From: Lysobacter panacisoli
GTDB taxonomy: Bacteria; Pseudomonadota; Gammaproteobacteria; Xanthomonadales; Xanthomonadaceae
Reading direction: 5' to 3'
DNA: 64,000 nucleotides
NCBI RefSeq assembly: GCF_009765165.1
Contig: NZ_VLNU01000001.1
Coordinates: 2,796,247-2,860,246, forward strand
The notes beneath the pieces were generated by a model that was not told the DNA's origin, searched no databases, and saw only the letters and a list, made by a program, of their open reading frames with translations. Within the stretch, counting starts at the first letter, position 1; every line of letters begins with the position of its first letter. Below are positions 17,825-27,001 of this stretch, piece after piece. The position numbers were made by a program, and so were the translations under genes.

Positions 17825-18585
17825 AGCAGCCGCTCGCGCAGGCGCTGGTAACCCTCGTTACCGAGCACGCGCTTGGGGAAGGCCAGTGCCGCGTGGCGCG
17901 CCTGCATCCAGCGCGGTGGCAGTCCGCGCCATTGCACCAGCGCGGCGAAGTCGTCGAGGGACAGATCGCGGGTGACCGGAAGTCGTTGCAGCCATCCGTC
18001 GCCGCGCAGGCGCCGGTTCGGTCCCGGCACCGATCCGAGCAGATGGCGGTAGCCGAGTCGCTGCGCGGCCGCGAACTCGCGTTCGCCACCGCGTCCGCCC
18101 GGAAGCGCGAGCGATTCGATCGGTCGGCCGCAGATCGCCTGCAGGCGACAACGGCTGTCGTCGAGTTCGGCCGTCATCGCGCTCGTGTCCAGATCCTGCA
18201 GGAACGCATGGGAGCGTCCGTGCGAGCCGATGCCCATGCCGGCGGCGGAAAGACGGCGCACGTCGTCGGCGGACACCATGCCGGGCTGGCCGATGAAGTC
18301 GCTGGTGATGAAGAACTCCGCGATCATCCCGCGCTGTTGCAGCAGCGGTAGTGCGACCTCGACGTTGGACACGTCGCCGTCGTCGAAACTGATCACCACG
18401 CGGCGCTCGTCGCGCGATGGCGCGGCGGTGCTCGCTTCGTCCAGGCGCAAGGTGCGATGGCGGTGCTGCAGCAGCCAATCGAGCTGCCGCGCGAACTGCT
18501 CCGGATGCACGCTGTAGACCGCATCGAAGCGCCCGCGCGAGGCAGGGTCGCGATGCAGTCCGTGGTACATCAGGATCGGCAGCAT
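17821..18585 (-). CDS. Polysaccharide deacetylase (NodB-like, CE4), first of two
   Basis: The product is 254 residues without an obvious signal peptide, starting MLPILMYHGLH. The NodB motif 1 is ISFDDGD, and the His motif is GSHGRSH. These give the Asp-His-His metal triad of family 4 carbohydrate esterases, which remove N- or O-acetyl groups from sugars. Asp replaces the usual Tyr, Phe or other residue after the DDG of motif 1. With no export signal, it probably acts on lipid-linked intermediates in the cytoplasm or at the membrane. It overlaps the GT2 start by 4 nt and lies 1 nt after the second deacetylase gene. Confidence 0.85.
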   Translation of the reverse strand: MLPILMYHGLHRDPASRGRFDAVYSVHPEQFARQLDWLLQHRHRTLRLDEASTAAPSRDERRVVISFDDGDVSNVEVALPLLQQRGMIAEFFITSDFIGQPGMVSADDVRRLSAAGMGIGSHGRSHAFLQDLDTSAMTAELDDSRCRLQAICGRPIESLALPGGRGGEREFAAAQRLGYRHLLGSVPGPNRRLRGDGWLQRLPVTRDLSLDDFAALVQWRGLPPRWMQARHAALAFPKRVLGNEGYQRLRERLL

Positions 18586-18586
18586 G

Positions 18587-19621
18587 TCAGGCGGCCCTCA
18601 TGCTGCGCAGCCAGCCCAGCATGCCGCTGGTCTCGCTGAAGAAGAGCGCCTTGGACAGTCGACCGGACGGCGCGAGGAAGCGCTGTTCGTGCACGTTGAA
18701 GCGCAGCAGGCGATAGGGATCCGCGCCGGGACGGTTGATGCCTTCGATCGATGTCGTCGCCGTCTCGAAGCCCGCTTCGCGCACCAGCCGTACGTCGCGT
18801 TCGCCAAAATCGGCGGCGCTGCCGTTGGGATAGGCGAAGTGGCGAGGCGGCGCGCCGAGCTCGGCCTCGATGCTCGCGCGCGACAGGCCGATCTCCTCGC
18901 TCGCCGCGGCTTCGTCGAGGCGGCTGAGGATCGCGTGGCTGCAGGTGTGCCCGCCGATCTCGATGCCGCCCGCGGCGAGTCGCCGCACGTCGTTCCATTC
19001 GAGCATCTCGCGATGCTCGTGCGGCAACGGACGCGGCCGCGCCTGCTCGCACACGTGGTCGATCCACGCTTCGAGTTCGGCCGGTTCCAGCTGCTTCAGG
19101 CGCGGCGGCAGCAGCGTGTAGAGGCGCTGGCGATCGTCGGCGAGCGCCAGGTCGAAATGGCCAAGCCCGAGACCGCCCAGGTCGATCTGGTCGCGGCTGC
19201 GCGACTCCACCGCATGCACGAGCCGATACGCCCAGATCGGTTCGCCGCCGATGTGGCCGGTGGCGACGTACACCACTGCCGGCACCTGGCCCAGTTGCGG
19301 ATCGATCAGTCCGAGGTTGTCGCGATAGCCATCGTCGAAAGTCAGTGTGTAGCGCACGCGTTGCGTGGCGACGGGCGAGAGTTCGCGCAGGCCTTCGCCC
19401 AGTCCGACCAGCGCGTCGCGGCCGCGCAGCCAGGCGACCATCTGCCGCAGTTGCGCGCGCGACAGGCTGAGCGGGTAGGGGTCGTGGTCGTCGCGCAGGC
19501 GATGCAGCATGAGGATGACCAGCCCCGCGCCGCTGAGGCGGCGATACAGCGCGTCCATCCCGCTGTAGTGGCTGCCCAGCGCCAGTGCGTAGCGCAGCCA
19601 TGCGCGCAGTTCGGCGATCAT
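18587..19621 (-). CDS. Polysaccharide deacetylase (NodB-like, CE4), second of two
   Basis: The product is 344 residues from ATG 19621, which overlaps the ligase stop (ATGA). The catalytic domain shows VILMLHRLRDD, LTFDDGYRDN (metal Asp), GGHTCSHAILSRLD (metal His pair) and HFAYPNGSAADF. An insert of roughly 90 residues between motifs 1 and 2 makes it longer than the first deacetylase, so the two are not recent duplicates. Similar enzymes in O-antigen and EPS loci deacetylate acylated amino sugars. No signal peptide is evident. Confidence 0.85.
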   Translation of the reverse strand: MIAELRAWLRYALALGSHYSGMDALYRRLSGAGLVILMLHRLRDDHDPYPLSLSRAQLRQMVAWLRGRDALVGLGEGLRELSPVATQRVRYTLTFDDGYRDNLGLIDPQLGQVPAVVYVATGHIGGEPIWAYRLVHAVESRSRDQIDLGGLGLGHFDLALADDRQRLYTLLPPRLKQLEPAELEAWIDHVCEQARPRPLPHEHREMLEWNDVRRLAAGGIEIGGHTCSHAILSRLDEAAASEEIGLSRASIEAELGAPPRHFAYPNGSAADFGERDVRLVREAGFETATTSIEGINRPGADPYRLLRFNVHEQRFLAPSGRLSKALFFSETSGMLGWLRSMRAA

Positions 19622-20973
19622 CGGTTCGGTTCCTCCGGCGGCAGGTGGCGCGCCTTCACGACCAGGGCCACGTAGGCCCAGAAATAGGCGACTACCGGGT
19701 AATACGTGAAACGGTCGCCGAACAGGTTGCTGATCACCATCGACACCCACGCGCCCATTAGCCCGAGCGCGAGCGCGTATCGCCAGGTGCCGGATTGGGA
19801 ATGGGTCAGTTCGCGCAGCGAGGTGCGCAGCACCGCGATCAGGATCCCGAGCAGCACGATCGCGCCGAGCACGCCGCCCTCGCTGAGCATGCGGATGTAG
19901 AGGTTGTGGGTGTCACGGCCGTACGGGTTGATCTCGCGATGGTGGAAGGTGTGGTAACCCGTTCCGACCACCGGATTGCGCAGGAAGTTGGCCCAGGCGA
20001 TCTTCCAGTATTCGATGCGCAGCTCCGTGCTCTCGTCGCGCTTGCCTTCCTCGACCGTGGTGCTGTCGAAGCGCTCGACCACCGACTTGGGCAGTACGGC
20101 GGGCAGCAGCACCACGGCCAGCATCAGCGGCAGGATAAGTTTCATGCGGCCGCGCCAGACCATGATCACCACCACCATGCCCATGATCAGGCTGATGTAG
20201 GCCGTGCGCGAATAGGCGTACAGCACGCCCACCACCATGCAGGCGATGCCGCCAGCAAGGATGATCCGCCAACGCCGCGACAGCCGGCACGCCAGCAGCA
20301 GCGCGAACAGAACCACCGCGACGGTCACGCAGAATGCGGCGAACTCGTTGGCGCCGAGCAGGGCGAAGGTGCCGCTGATGCGCAGGTCGTCGGTGTAGTG
20401 CGTGCTGGCGACGCTGACATGCTGGTTCCACACCACCTTGGCGATGTAGGGCAGCGGCACCAGCGTGGCCAGCACCACCAGGCGCACGCCGTTCCAGTCG
20501 CGCACGCTCATCTGCACGACGAAGACGACGAACAGGCCGACCAGATGGTCCTTGAGCTGGTTGAAATGGTTGGCCGGATCTTCCACGAAGTGGAAGCCGA
20601 CCAGCATCGACAGCACCATGTACACCGCGTACAGCATCGTCCAGGTGTTGACTGTCTCGCCGGGTGCGAGCTTGCCGCCCTGCGCCATCGCGACGAACAG
20701 CGACACCAGGAACATGATGTTGAGGAAGTTGAAGCCGCCGCCGATGTTGGGCAGGTAGCCGGCGGTGATGTTCTGCAGCGGCAGCAGGATCAGGAACAGG
20801 TACAGCGCCCAGTTGCGCGGTGCGCGGGCGGTCCGTGGACGTGCGGCGGGGATGGCCTTTCCGGGTACGCCTGCGCGCGGCGGTGCCGCGTGCGACGCGG
20901 TCGGCATCGCACCGCGCAGGGCGCGTGCGGCCAGCGGAAAGCGCGAGCCGGAATCAGGACGCGCGCCGGGCAT
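19618..20973 (-). CDS. O-antigen ligase/polymerase-like membrane protein (Wzy/WaaL family)
   Basis: The product is 451 residues from ATG 20973, inside the end of the preceding GT4 (20-bp overlap). A short basic N-terminal tail precedes ten or more membrane helices from NWALYLFLILLPLQ onward. The large periplasmic loop contains NPVVGTGYHTFHHREINPYGRDTHNLYIRMLSEGG in separate parts; GxGxxxF..H followed by HN is the hallmark of the O-antigen ligase domain. In exosortase-type loci this family is thought to polymerise or ligate the exported polymer. The window has no other Wzy candidate, so this is the likely polymerase. Confidence 0.87.
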   Translation of the reverse strand: MPGARPDSGSRFPLAARALRGAMPTASHAAPPRAGVPGKAIPAARPRTARAPRNWALYLFLILLPLQNITAGYLPNIGGGFNFLNIMFLVSLFVAMAQGGKLAPGETVNTWTMLYAVYMVLSMLVGFHFVEDPANHFNQLKDHLVGLFVVFVVQMSVRDWNGVRLVVLATLVPLPYIAKVVWNQHVSVASTHYTDDLRISGTFALLGANEFAAFCVTVAVVLFALLLACRLSRRWRIILAGGIACMVVGVLYAYSRTAYISLIMGMVVVIMVWRGRMKLILPLMLAVVLLPAVLPKSVVERFDSTTVEEGKRDESTELRIEYWKIAWANFLRNPVVGTGYHTFHHREINPYGRDTHNLYIRMLSEGGVLGAIVLLGILIAVLRTSLRELTHSQSGTWRYALALGLMGAWVSMVISNLFGDRFTYYPVVAYFWAYVALVVKARHLPPEEPNR

Positions 20974-22105
20974 GGGACTTCTCCAGCAGCGTGGCGTACA
21001 GGTCGAGGTACGCGCGCGCCATGACCTGAGAGGAATGATGTTCCAGCACGTGGCGGCGCGCGGCGACGTCGCGTCGCGCGGGCTGCGCGCAGGCATCGAG
21101 CAGCGCCGCTTCCAGCGCGCCAAGGTCGGCCGGCGGGACGACGCGGCCGTGCTCGCTACGTTCGAGCAGGCGCGGCACGTCGCCGACCGCGCTGGCGACG
21201 ACCGGCACTTCGCAGGCCATCGCTTCCAGCACCACCAGCGGCATGCCTTCGGTGAGGGAAGGCAGCACCAGCGCATGCATCAGGCTGTAGAGGGCGGGCA
21301 TGTCGGTGCGGCGGCCGAGGAAGCGCACACGCGCATCGAGCTTCAGCTCCGAAGCGAGCGATTCCAGTGCTTCGCGTTGCGGCCCGTCGCCTATCACCAG
21401 CAGCACTGCATCGGCATCGCGCGCCGCGACGCCGGCGAAGGCGCGCAGCAGCAGGGCGATGTTCTTCTCCGGCGACAGCCGTCCCACTGCGGCGAACACG
21501 CGTGCCGACGGCGACAGGCCGAGTTGAGCGCGAAGCGCGGAAGCCGCGTCGTCGTCCCGCCGCGGGCAGTCGATCCCGTTGTCGACGTGGCGGATGCGCG
21601 AGCGCGGAATGCCATTGCGCACCAGCCGTTCGGCCTGTTCCGCCGCGACCACCACGAGGGCGTCGAAGCGGCGCAGCAGCGCCAGTTCCAGTCGCGTGTA
21701 CAGGCGCAGCGAGGTCGAGTTCTCGACCCAGCCGTGCAGCGTCGCGATCAATGGCGCGGATTCGCGCCGCGTCGCGAGCCAGGCGTAGAAGGCGCTCTTG
21801 TAGTCGTGCACGTGGACGACCGGGACGTGGCCGTCGCGGCGTGTCGCACCGACTTGCGCCGCCAGTGCGAGCACGGTACTGGCATCGACGCGCCCTCGAC
21901 ACGGCAGCAGTACTGCGTCCTGCCCGCCGGTCGACGCCGCATCGTGCAGCGGCTGGTCGTGCATGCGGTAGTTGTTGATGCTGAGCAGGCGTCCACGCAC
22001 GCCCTGCCGCGCCAGCGCCCGGTCGAGCGCGAGCACGACGCGGTCGGCGCCATACAGGCCGGCGCTGGACCGGACCTGCAGCGCGAAGGGCCGCGGTGCG
22101 TTCAT
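20954..22105 (-). CDS. Glycosyltransferase family 4
   Basis: The product is 383 residues with a GT-B fold. N-terminal acceptor lobe: RSSAGLYGADRVVLALDRAL, HVHDYKSAFYAW, IATLHGW. Donor lobe: VDNGID, AVGRLSPEKNI and the EX7E motif in PSLTEGMPLVVLEAMACEVPVV. The GADRVV loop suggests a nucleotide-sugar retaining transferase like the WcaL/PelF group. Its start overlaps the stop of the preceding GT4 by 4 nt. It probably adds one sugar of the repeat unit in the cytoplasm. Confidence 0.9.
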   Translation of the reverse strand: MNAPRPFALQVRSSAGLYGADRVVLALDRALARQGVRGRLLSINNYRMHDQPLHDAASTGGQDAVLLPCRGRVDASTVLALAAQVGATRRDGHVPVVHVHDYKSAFYAWLATRRESAPLIATLHGWVENSTSLRLYTRLELALLRRFDALVVVAAEQAERLVRNGIPRSRIRHVDNGIDCPRRDDDAASALRAQLGLSPSARVFAAVGRLSPEKNIALLLRAFAGVAARDADAVLLVIGDGPQREALESLASELKLDARVRFLGRRTDMPALYSLMHALVLPSLTEGMPLVVLEAMACEVPVVASAVGDVPRLLERSEHGRVVPPADLGALEAALLDACAQPARRDVAARRHVLEHHSSQVMARAYLDLYATLLEKSHARRAS

Positions 22106-23313
22106 GGCCGACCCAGCAGTCGCCGGTAGAGCTGGTCGAAGGCGAGCACCATGCTGTCCAGCGAGAATTCGCGTTCGATGCGCGCGCGCGCGGCCAGGCC
22201 CATGCGCCGGCGCACGTGCGCCGACTCAGCCAGTCCGTGCAGCGCGGCCGCGAGCGAGATCGGATCGTGCGGCGGCACCAGCAGGCCGGTGATCTCGTGT
22301 TGCACCAGATGCAGGTTGCCGCCGACCGCGGTCGCCACCACCGGCAGACCGCAGGCCATCGCTTCGAGGATCGCGTTCGACATGCCTTCGCTGGAAGAGG
22401 GCAGCACCAGCACGTCCATCGCCGCCAGCAGTTCGTCCACGTCGTCGCGGAAGCTCAGCAGCTTCACTGAGTCCTGCAGGCCGAGCGTGGCGATCTTCGA
22501 CTGGACTTCGGGCAGCAACGGACCATCGCCGATCAGCAGCAGGCGCGCGTTCGGGATCGAGCGATGCACGTCGACGAATGCATCGAGCAGATCGACATGG
22601 CGCTTCACCGGCTGCATCCGCGCGACGCAGCCGAACACGATGTCGTCCGCATCGAGGCCGAGGCCGCAGCGCGCATCGAGCCGGCGCTGCAATGGCGCGG
22701 GTGCGTAACGGCGCGTGTCCACGCCGTTGGGGATCCAGGTCATGCGCAGAGGATCGAGGCTTTCGCCCAGTGCGAGCCCGCTGAGGATCTGCCGCGCCGG
22801 CGCGACGACGGTGTCGTAACGCGGGTTGAGCCGACGGAACAGGTGCTGCAGGCGCGTGCTCTTCTTGAACCCCATGTCGCGCCGGTTGGAGATGTACACC
22901 GTGCCGTTCCGGCGCGGCAGCAGCGCGTTGAGGATGTCGGCCTTCTCATGCTGCGACTGGACCACGTCGAAGCGCTCCGAGCGCAGCATCCGCGCCAGTT
23001 GCATCCAGGCACGCAGGCCGCTGCGGTCGTACACCGCGTGCACGGGCAGCGACAGCAGGCGAAGGTTGGAGCGCGTGAGCAGCTCGTGGCCGTGGTTGCC
23101 CGGCATCTTCTGCTCGTGCAGCTGCACCAGCGTGATCCGATAGCGATCCGATGCCAGCCTCGTCGCGAGGTTCTGCAGGAAACGTTCGCTGCCGCCGGGC
23201 GCGAGCACCGGCGTGTCGGTCAGCAGCAGCAGCCGGATGCGCTTGTCGGCGACGGCGGCGACCGCGGACTCAGCGGGTATAGCGAACGCTGAGGATGGCA
23301 GCATTCTCGTCAT
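22102..23313 (-). CDS. Glycosyltransferase family 4
   Basis: The product is 403 residues. After about 25 variable residues it has RIRLLLLTDTPVLAPGGSERF (GT-B acceptor lobe) and, in the donor lobe, IPNGVDTRRYA, ARMQPVKRHVDLL and PSSSEGMSNAILEAMACGLPVVAT with the two catalytic-site Glu residues. The chosen start lies 44 nt inside the upstream outer-membrane gene; ATG 23304 is an alternative three codons later. It belongs to the same tightly packed operon. Confidence 0.9.
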   Translation of the reverse strand: MTRMLPSSAFAIPAESAVAAVADKRIRLLLLTDTPVLAPGGSERFLQNLATRLASDRYRITLVQLHEQKMPGNHGHELLTRSNLRLLSLPVHAVYDRSGLRAWMQLARMLRSERFDVVQSQHEKADILNALLPRRNGTVYISNRRDMGFKKSTRLQHLFRRLNPRYDTVVAPARQILSGLALGESLDPLRMTWIPNGVDTRRYAPAPLQRRLDARCGLGLDADDIVFGCVARMQPVKRHVDLLDAFVDVHRSIPNARLLLIGDGPLLPEVQSKIATLGLQDSVKLLSFRDDVDELLAAMDVLVLPSSSEGMSNAILEAMACGLPVVATAVGGNLHLVQHEITGLLVPPHDPISLAAALHGLAESAHVRRRMGLAARARIEREFSLDSMVLAFDQLYRRLLGRP

Positions 23314-24628
23314 AGCTCGCTTCGGGGACGTTGCTGTTGCGTTCCTGGTGGCGCAGGTCGAAACCGACGCTCCAGTGGCGGGTGAAGACCTTGACCAGGC
23401 CGATGTAGACCGAGAAGTCGTCGTCGTCGCGGTCGAAAGTGTCGAAGGTGCGGTAGCCGGCGGAGAGCGAGCCGGTGAGGAACAGCGAAGGCTGGATGCT
23501 CCAGCTCAGGCCGATGCCGATGCCGTAGCTGCCTTCGCTTTCGGCAGTCGGATCGATGTAGTCGTTGTCTTCGTAGTACGGGCGCACGCTCGCGTTCAGG
23601 CGGTCGCCGTCGTAGCGGTAGCCGATTTCGACGCGACGCTGCCGGTACAGGTCCGGGCCGATGGTCACGTCGCTCGGGTCGGGCGATGCCGGCGGCGTGA
23701 TCGGTCCGCCTTCGAGCGGTACGCCGGTCGGACTGGTCGCGTCCGTCATCAGCTCCTGCGCGGCGTCGGAGAACTGGTAGTACAGCGCCGCGTCGAGCGT
23801 GCTGCGCGGACTCGCACGCCAGGTCAACACGGTGCGGAACAGCGGCGCGTCGTCCTTGGTGTTGAAGTCGGTCAACTCGATCCACGAGTAGCCCGCGCGC
23901 ATCTCGAGGTTGAGGTTGGCGAGGTTGCGGTTCCAGGTGAAGTACGTGTCCAGGCGCTGGTAGTCGGCGCCGAGCGTGTCCAGGCTCACCTGGTCGTATT
24001 TGACCTCGCTGCCTTCGACGGTGAAGGCGAAACGCGTGGTCGGGCCGGGCTCCTGCCACAGCGTGAACGCGGCGTTGTAGCGATCGCCGTTGAAGTCGTC
24101 GGTCTCTTCGGCCCAGTAGTTGTTGTAGCGCAGGTCCAGGCGCATGCGCGTGGCCGCGCCGGGGCGCAGGTTGAACTGCGTGCCGGCGACGAACACGTTG
24201 ACCTGCTGCTGGTTGTTCGGTGCGTCGGCGGCGAGGACGTCGATCGGCTCGTAGTTCGCGTAGTCCTCGAGGATGAACTTGAGCCGGTTCTGCCAGGTGT
24301 CCCAGGTGAAGGTGCCGACGAGGTTGGCGCGGAGGTCGTCGTCGAAGATGTCGCCGGTGTAGTACAGGTACTCGGCGCCACCGCGCGCGGTCAAGCTGGT
24401 GTTGCGGCCGGTCTGGACGATGTCGAAGGCGAGGTCCGTGCCGAGCGTGCTTTCTTCCTGCGGGTTGGTTTCGGTCAGCGCGATGTTGTCGCTGTGTTCG
24501 ACCCGGCCGCCGATCGAATAGTTGATCTGTGCCGCCCGCGCTCCCGGAGGGATCGCGGTCAGCAGGGCAATGCAGAGTGCGGATCGACGGGCCGGGCCCG
24601 CGACCGGAATGAGTCTTCCGCTGACCAT
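23270..24628 (-). CDS. Outer-membrane beta-barrel protein, PEP-CTERM/EPS-system type
   Basis: The product is 452 residues with a Sec signal (cleavage after ARA) followed by alternating hydrophobic strands with aromatic girdles, ending in AAILSVRYTR. This is the pattern of a 16-18 strand barrel. The opening INYSIGGRVEHSDNIAL matches the uncharacterised barrel family found in PEP-CTERM exopolysaccharide loci (TIGR03016-like). A GGGGGA ribosome site precedes the ATG. It could be the outer-membrane pore or scaffold for polymer release, working with the short export lipoprotein encoded first in the operon. Confidence 0.8.
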   Translation of the reverse strand: MVSGRLIPVAGPARRSALCIALLTAIPPGARAAQINYSIGGRVEHSDNIALTETNPQEESTLGTDLAFDIVQTGRNTSLTARGGAEYLYYTGDIFDDDLRANLVGTFTWDTWQNRLKFILEDYANYEPIDVLAADAPNNQQQVNVFVAGTQFNLRPGAATRMRLDLRYNNYWAEETDDFNGDRYNAAFTLWQEPGPTTRFAFTVEGSEVKYDQVSLDTLGADYQRLDTYFTWNRNLANLNLEMRAGYSWIELTDFNTKDDAPLFRTVLTWRASPRSTLDAALYYQFSDAAQELMTDATSPTGVPLEGGPITPPASPDPSDVTIGPDLYRQRRVEIGYRYDGDRLNASVRPYYEDNDYIDPTAESEGSYGIGIGLSWSIQPSLFLTGSLSAGYRTFDTFDRDDDDFSVYIGLVKVFTRHWSVGFDLRHQERNSNVPEASYDENAAILSVRYTR

Positions 24629-24647
24629 TCGGTATCCCCCAGGGAGG

Positions 24648-25400
24648 TCACACGCCTTCGTTGAAGACGACGCCGGCGAACTTGCCCGGTTCGAAGTTCG
24701 CCGCCGCCTGCGCGATCGTCGCCGCGGTGTCGCGCCCGTAACCGGCGACGAGGATCACCACGTCGGCGATGTCGGCGAGGATCCGCGCGTCGGGCGTGCC
24801 GCGGACCGGCGGACCGTCCAGGAACACGTAGCAATCCGGGTGCCGGCTGCGGATCGAATCCAGCAACAGGCGCATGCGGAACGAGGAGAAGTATTCGGAC
24901 CCGAACTCGCGCGTCGTGCCGGCCGGGATCAATCGAAGACCGTTGACGCCGGTGTCGTAGATCACGTCCGACAGTTCGCCGTCGGGGTTCTCCAGGTACT
25001 CGACCAGCCCGCCTGCTGACGTGTCGATCTGCATCGTCGCGTCCTGCGACGGATGACGCAGGTCGCAATCGACCAGCAGCGCGCTCTTGGTTTCGTCGAA
25101 GGCCATCGCGGTGGCGAGGTTGCGCGCGACGAAGCTGCCGCCGCTGCCGGTGCTGACCGGCACGACCAGTGCGACGAAGGTGCCTTCCATCGCCGACAGC
25201 AGTCGCGTGCGCAGTTCGCGGAACGCGTCCACTTCCGGGCGCGAGACCGCGCCGCGGTGGATGGTCGCGCGGTCTTCCAGCTGGCTCGGCGTGAGCGCCG
25301 TGGCGCCGGCTGCGCGGGTGATGGCATGTTTGCCGTCGCGTTCGCGTGCCTGGTCCCAGGCGCCGGCGTCGAGATCGGGAACGGGTTGAGGCGCGCTCAT
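24648..25400 (-). CDS. CpsD/CapB-type tyrosine-kinase-like P-loop protein with degenerate Walker A
   Basis: The product is 250 residues. After a tail of about 70 residues comes the BY-kinase-like fold. The Walker A' region LLVDCDLRHP and a Walker B-like VFLDGPP are present, but the Walker A position reads STGSGGSF, so the Lys that binds ATP phosphates is Gly. The C-terminus ends FNEGV, without the Tyr cluster used for autophosphorylation. It therefore looks like a regulatory pseudo-kinase partner of the adjacent chain-length protein (1-nt overlap, TGATG) rather than an active autokinase. Family membership is clear; loss of activity is inferred. Confidence 0.85.
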   Translation of the reverse strand: MSAPQPVPDLDAGAWDQARERDGKHAITRAAGATALTPSQLEDRATIHRGAVSRPEVDAFRELRTRLLSAMEGTFVALVVPVSTGSGGSFVARNLATAMAFDETKSALLVDCDLRHPSQDATMQIDTSAGGLVEYLENPDGELSDVIYDTGVNGLRLIPAGTTREFGSEYFSSFRMRLLLDSIRSRHPDCYVFLDGPPVRGTPDARILADIADVVILVAGYGRDTAATIAQAAANFEPGKFAGVVFNEGV

Positions 25401-27001
25401 CAGGTGTTCACCAGTTTCAGGACGAGGGTCAGGCCGTAGATCAGGGGCACCAGCAGGAAGATCATCGCGGCGATCACGTAGCGACGGGTCCCCTGGCGCC
25501 GCGACGGAGCGGTGGCGTAGCGCGGGACGGCGCCGAGCACGGGCAATCCCGAGGCGGTTTCGATCTGGAACGGCGAACGCACGCGCGGATCGAGCCGAAC
25601 GAAACCGAACAGGAGCACCAGCGGTGCCAGCGCCGCGGCGCCGAGGCCAGCGCTCGCCACGTGCACCAGGCGCAGGCCGACGCCACGCAGCGGATAGCTC
25701 GCCGGTTCCTGTATGCGGAAACTCAGGCCGCGCTGTTCCGCGTCGAGGCTCATCGACACGCGCGCGTTCTCGCGGCGCTTGAGCAGGTCCTGGTAGAGAT
25801 CGCGATTGACTTCGTAGTCGCGCGACAGCTCGGCCATCGTGCTTTCCGATGCGGCGATGTGGCGGCTGCGCGCCAGTTCCTGGTCGAGCAGCGCCTGGCT
25901 GGTGCTGATGCGCGAATTCACCGCAGCGGCCTGGCGGCGGTTCTCGGAGATCTTGCTCTTGATTTCGCCGTACAGCGGATTGAACGACGCCGAGCCGCCC
26001 AGCGCGGTGCCGCTGCCGTCGGGCGCGGGCGCCGCCGTGCCGGCGGTCTTGCGCGCCTGCTGGCGCGCGTCCTCGCGGCGCAGTTCGTCCTCGAGGTCGC
26101 GGATCTGGTGCTGCACGCGGACCACGTCGGGGTGCTGCTCGGTGTAGTTCATCAGCAGGCGGTCGTGCTCGGCTTCCAGCTCGGCCATGCGCGCGAGCAG
26201 CTGGCCAGAGCGCGTCTGCACGACGTTGATCTCGTTCTCGCCGGACAGCTGCGAATCCAGCGCGTTGCCCTGCGAATTCAGGTCCATCAGCTCCATGCGC
26301 GAGGTGTCGACCATGCGGCGCAGCTCGCCGATGCGCGAGTTGACGTCGCCGTCGATGCCGGGGCGCGCGTCGGGATTGGACTTGCGGTAGGCCTCGAGCT
26401 TGGATTCGGCGTCGATGAGCTTCTTGTGGTACGCGCGCACCTGCGAATCGATGAAGTCGTAGGCGTCGCGGCTCTCGCGTTCCTTGGTCGCCAGGCTTTC
26501 CTGGATGATCAGGTCGGCGAAGCGCTTGGTCACCGCGTGCGCGCGCGACGCGTCGGTGTCGGTGTACGACACGCGGATCAGGTTGTCGCGCGGATTGGAG
26601 ATGATCGTGCGGCTGGTGATCAGCTCGATGATCTGGTCCTGCTGCAACGGCGTCGGGTTCTTCGCCATCCAGCCGCCGGTCTGCAGGATGTCGTTCATCA
26701 CTTTGCGGCTGAAGGCCACCTCGCGCGTGATCGCGGCGCGGCTGACCGTGCTGGTCGGCACGGCGCGGCCTTCCATCAGCGGTTTGATGATGTTGCTTTC
26801 CTCGACCAGGATCGTCGTCTGCGAGTTGTACTTCTTCGGCAGCAGCAGGCCGAACAGAAGCGCCGCCAAAGCGATCAGCGTGAACACCGTCGCCAGAAGC
26901 ACGGGACGGCGGCGCCATTCCTCGAACGCGACCGGCACCATCGCCGCGACCGCGGACGGACGGGTTTCCGGGACCACCAGGTCCATCGACGACCCGTTCA
27001 C
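25400..27001 (-). CDS. Chain-length determinant protein (Wzz/GNVR family)
   Basis: The product is 533 residues. A membrane helix (about 33-53) is followed by a Wzz domain, a long periplasmic coiled coil (about 195-430, with ARMAELEAEHDRLLMNY and the GNVR-type ENARVSMSLDAEQRGLSFRIQEPA), a second hydrophobic segment near 445-470 and a last helix at 505-527. This matches the exosortase-A chain-length family (TIGR03007-like). Such proteins set polymer length and bind a cytoplasmic BY-kinase, here the separate gene directly after it. Its start overlaps the export lipoprotein stop by 4 nt. Confidence 0.9.
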   Translation of the reverse strand: MNGSSMDLVVPETRPSAVAAMVPVAFEEWRRRPVLLATVFTLIALAALLFGLLLPKKYNSQTTILVEESNIIKPLMEGRAVPTSTVSRAAITREVAFSRKVMNDILQTGGWMAKNPTPLQQDQIIELITSRTIISNPRDNLIRVSYTDTDASRAHAVTKRFADLIIQESLATKERESRDAYDFIDSQVRAYHKKLIDAESKLEAYRKSNPDARPGIDGDVNSRIGELRRMVDTSRMELMDLNSQGNALDSQLSGENEINVVQTRSGQLLARMAELEAEHDRLLMNYTEQHPDVVRVQHQIRDLEDELRREDARQQARKTAGTAAPAPDGSGTALGGSASFNPLYGEIKSKISENRRQAAAVNSRISTSQALLDQELARSRHIAASESTMAELSRDYEVNRDLYQDLLKRRENARVSMSLDAEQRGLSFRIQEPASYPLRGVGLRLVHVASAGLGAAALAPLVLLFGFVRLDPRVRSPFQIETASGLPVLGAVPRYATAPSRRQGTRRYVIAAMIFLLVPLIYGLTLVLKLVNT

